This document shows, one piece after another, positions 5,126-5,310 of a stretch of DNA of 5,310 nucleotides (positions are counted from its first letter, which is position 1; the number at the start of each line of letters is the position of its first letter). This DNA comes from Anaerolineales bacterium UBA6668 (GTDB lineage Bacteria; Chloroflexota; Anaerolineae; Anaerolineales; UBA6668), in NCBI GenBank assembly GCA_002455215.1, contig DKKK01000041.1, positions 5,683-10,992 of the forward strand. Reading direction: 5' to 3'. The notes under the pieces were generated by a model, which was given only the letters and a program-made list of their open reading frames with translations, ran no database searches and had not been told where the DNA came from. The position numbers and the translations under genes were made by a program.

Positions 5126-5146
5126 GTAACTGCTCAGCCTTGTTTG
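5126..5146 (+). repeat. Right arm of perfect 21-bp inverted repeat; IS66-like terminus
   Basis: This is the exact reverse complement of 1-21. It begins GTAACTGCTCAG and reads rightward out of the window, as expected if a mobile element or its remnant begins at 5126. It lies 54 bp past the stop of the last gene. The 8 bp before it (GATTTGTG) do not match the 8 bp after the left arm (GAAATTTT), so the arms do not look like two ends of one recent insertion with a target duplication between them. No transposase start is seen before 5310. Confidence 0.7.
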
Positions 5147-5155
5147 ATAAGGCTG
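5135..5155. repeat. Hairpin inside the right repeat end
   Basis: CAGCCTT (5135-5141) pairs perfectly with AAGGCTG (5149-5155) around the loop GTTTGAT. Subterminal hairpins are common in mobile-element ends. It could also end the transcript of the upstream gene, but only scattered A and T follow and no T-run, so a terminator call is weak. Confidence 0.45.
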
Positions 5156-5209
5156 GCTAAAATCTGAATGAACCTGGTTTGTTGCCCAGAATATAGGCAG
5201 AATAGGTCC

Positions 5210-5304
5210 GAACCGTTGATTTTTTAGATCGCCCCACATGAATAGACACGGTTTCGTAGAGCCGCAATGCATTGCGGCTCTACAGTTTCGGTATCAATCG
5301 GTTC
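5210..5304. repeat. Nested inverted-repeat element, possibly MITE-like
   Basis: GAACCGTTGAT (5210-5220) is the reverse complement of ATCAATCGGTTC (5293-5304) apart from one extra T. Between them sits the perfect palindrome at 5256-5283, off centre. GTTTC occurs directly before the palindrome (5251-5255) and just after it (5285-5289), which could be a short target duplication. No coding sequence is present from 5072 to 5310, and this is the main structure there. Confidence 0.4.
5256..5283. repeat. Perfect 28-bp palindrome with no loop
   Basis: GTAGAGCCGCAATG (5256-5269) is followed at once by its exact reverse complement (5270-5283), with the core AATGCATT. Dispersed palindromes of the form GTAGAGxCGCAATGCATTGCGxCTCTAC are known from cyanobacterial and other filamentous bacterial genomes, where they occur in many intergenic copies. 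This copy looks like one of them. Whether it is mobile, a terminator in RNA form or a protein-binding site is not shown here. Confidence 0.75.
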
Positions 5305-5310
5305 AAAATA

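Noticed and set aside
1..5310. CRISPR array, tRNA or rRNA gene
   Set aside because: No regularly spaced direct repeats, no cloverleaf with a GTTCRA-type arm, and no rRNA-like segments were seen.

Overview
The window looks like a bacterial accessory or junction region bounded by mobile-element ends. I cannot place the organism firmly. The lipoprotein with a long Pro/Thr/Ser-rich linker after the lipobox, the DUF2690-type secreted protein, the SRPBCC (AHSA1-like) protein and the short perfect intergenic palindrome together suggest a Chloroflexota-like genome (Anaerolineae or Caldilineae style). This is an inference from style, not from a marker gene.

Layout. Positions 1-21 and 5126-5146 hold the two arms of a perfect 21-bp inverted repeat. 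Read outward from the window, each arm begins GTAACTGCTCAG, which resembles an IS66-type terminus. Between them lie five genes. A menE-like acyl-CoA synthetase (164-1462, +) has every catalytic motif but lacks the usual first ~50 residues, has no ribosome binding site, and is probably 5'-truncated. It converges on, and overlaps by 4 bp, a lipoprotein gene (1459-2757, -). Upstream of the lipoprotein is a hairpin-bearing spacer, then a small SRPBCC/AHSA1 protein (2982-3389, -). An AT-rich 378-bp divergent intergenic region follows, with a 15-T run, repeated TGTGCAAA-like motifs and a candidate promoter. It leads into a two-gene operon (+): a DUF2690-type secreted protein (3768-4271) and a membrane-anchored protein of unknown function (4286-5071). 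The right end (5072-5310) is gene-free and carries the repeat arm, a small hairpin and a perfect 28-bp palindrome nested in a larger imperfect inverted repeat.

Most interesting point: the lipoprotein and the last gene product share an apparently undescribed extracytoplasmic module. It has four cysteines, with the last two always separated by exactly 21 residues in the pattern C-x2-Y-L-x3-Q-x2-L-x(10)-C. The lipoprotein carries two copies in tandem and the membrane-anchored protein one. The single-copy protein is translationally linked to the Cys-rich DUF2690 protein. The locus therefore encodes several cell-surface, probably disulfide-bonded proteins. Their function cannot be read from the sequence. 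The menE and SRPBCC genes look unrelated to them.
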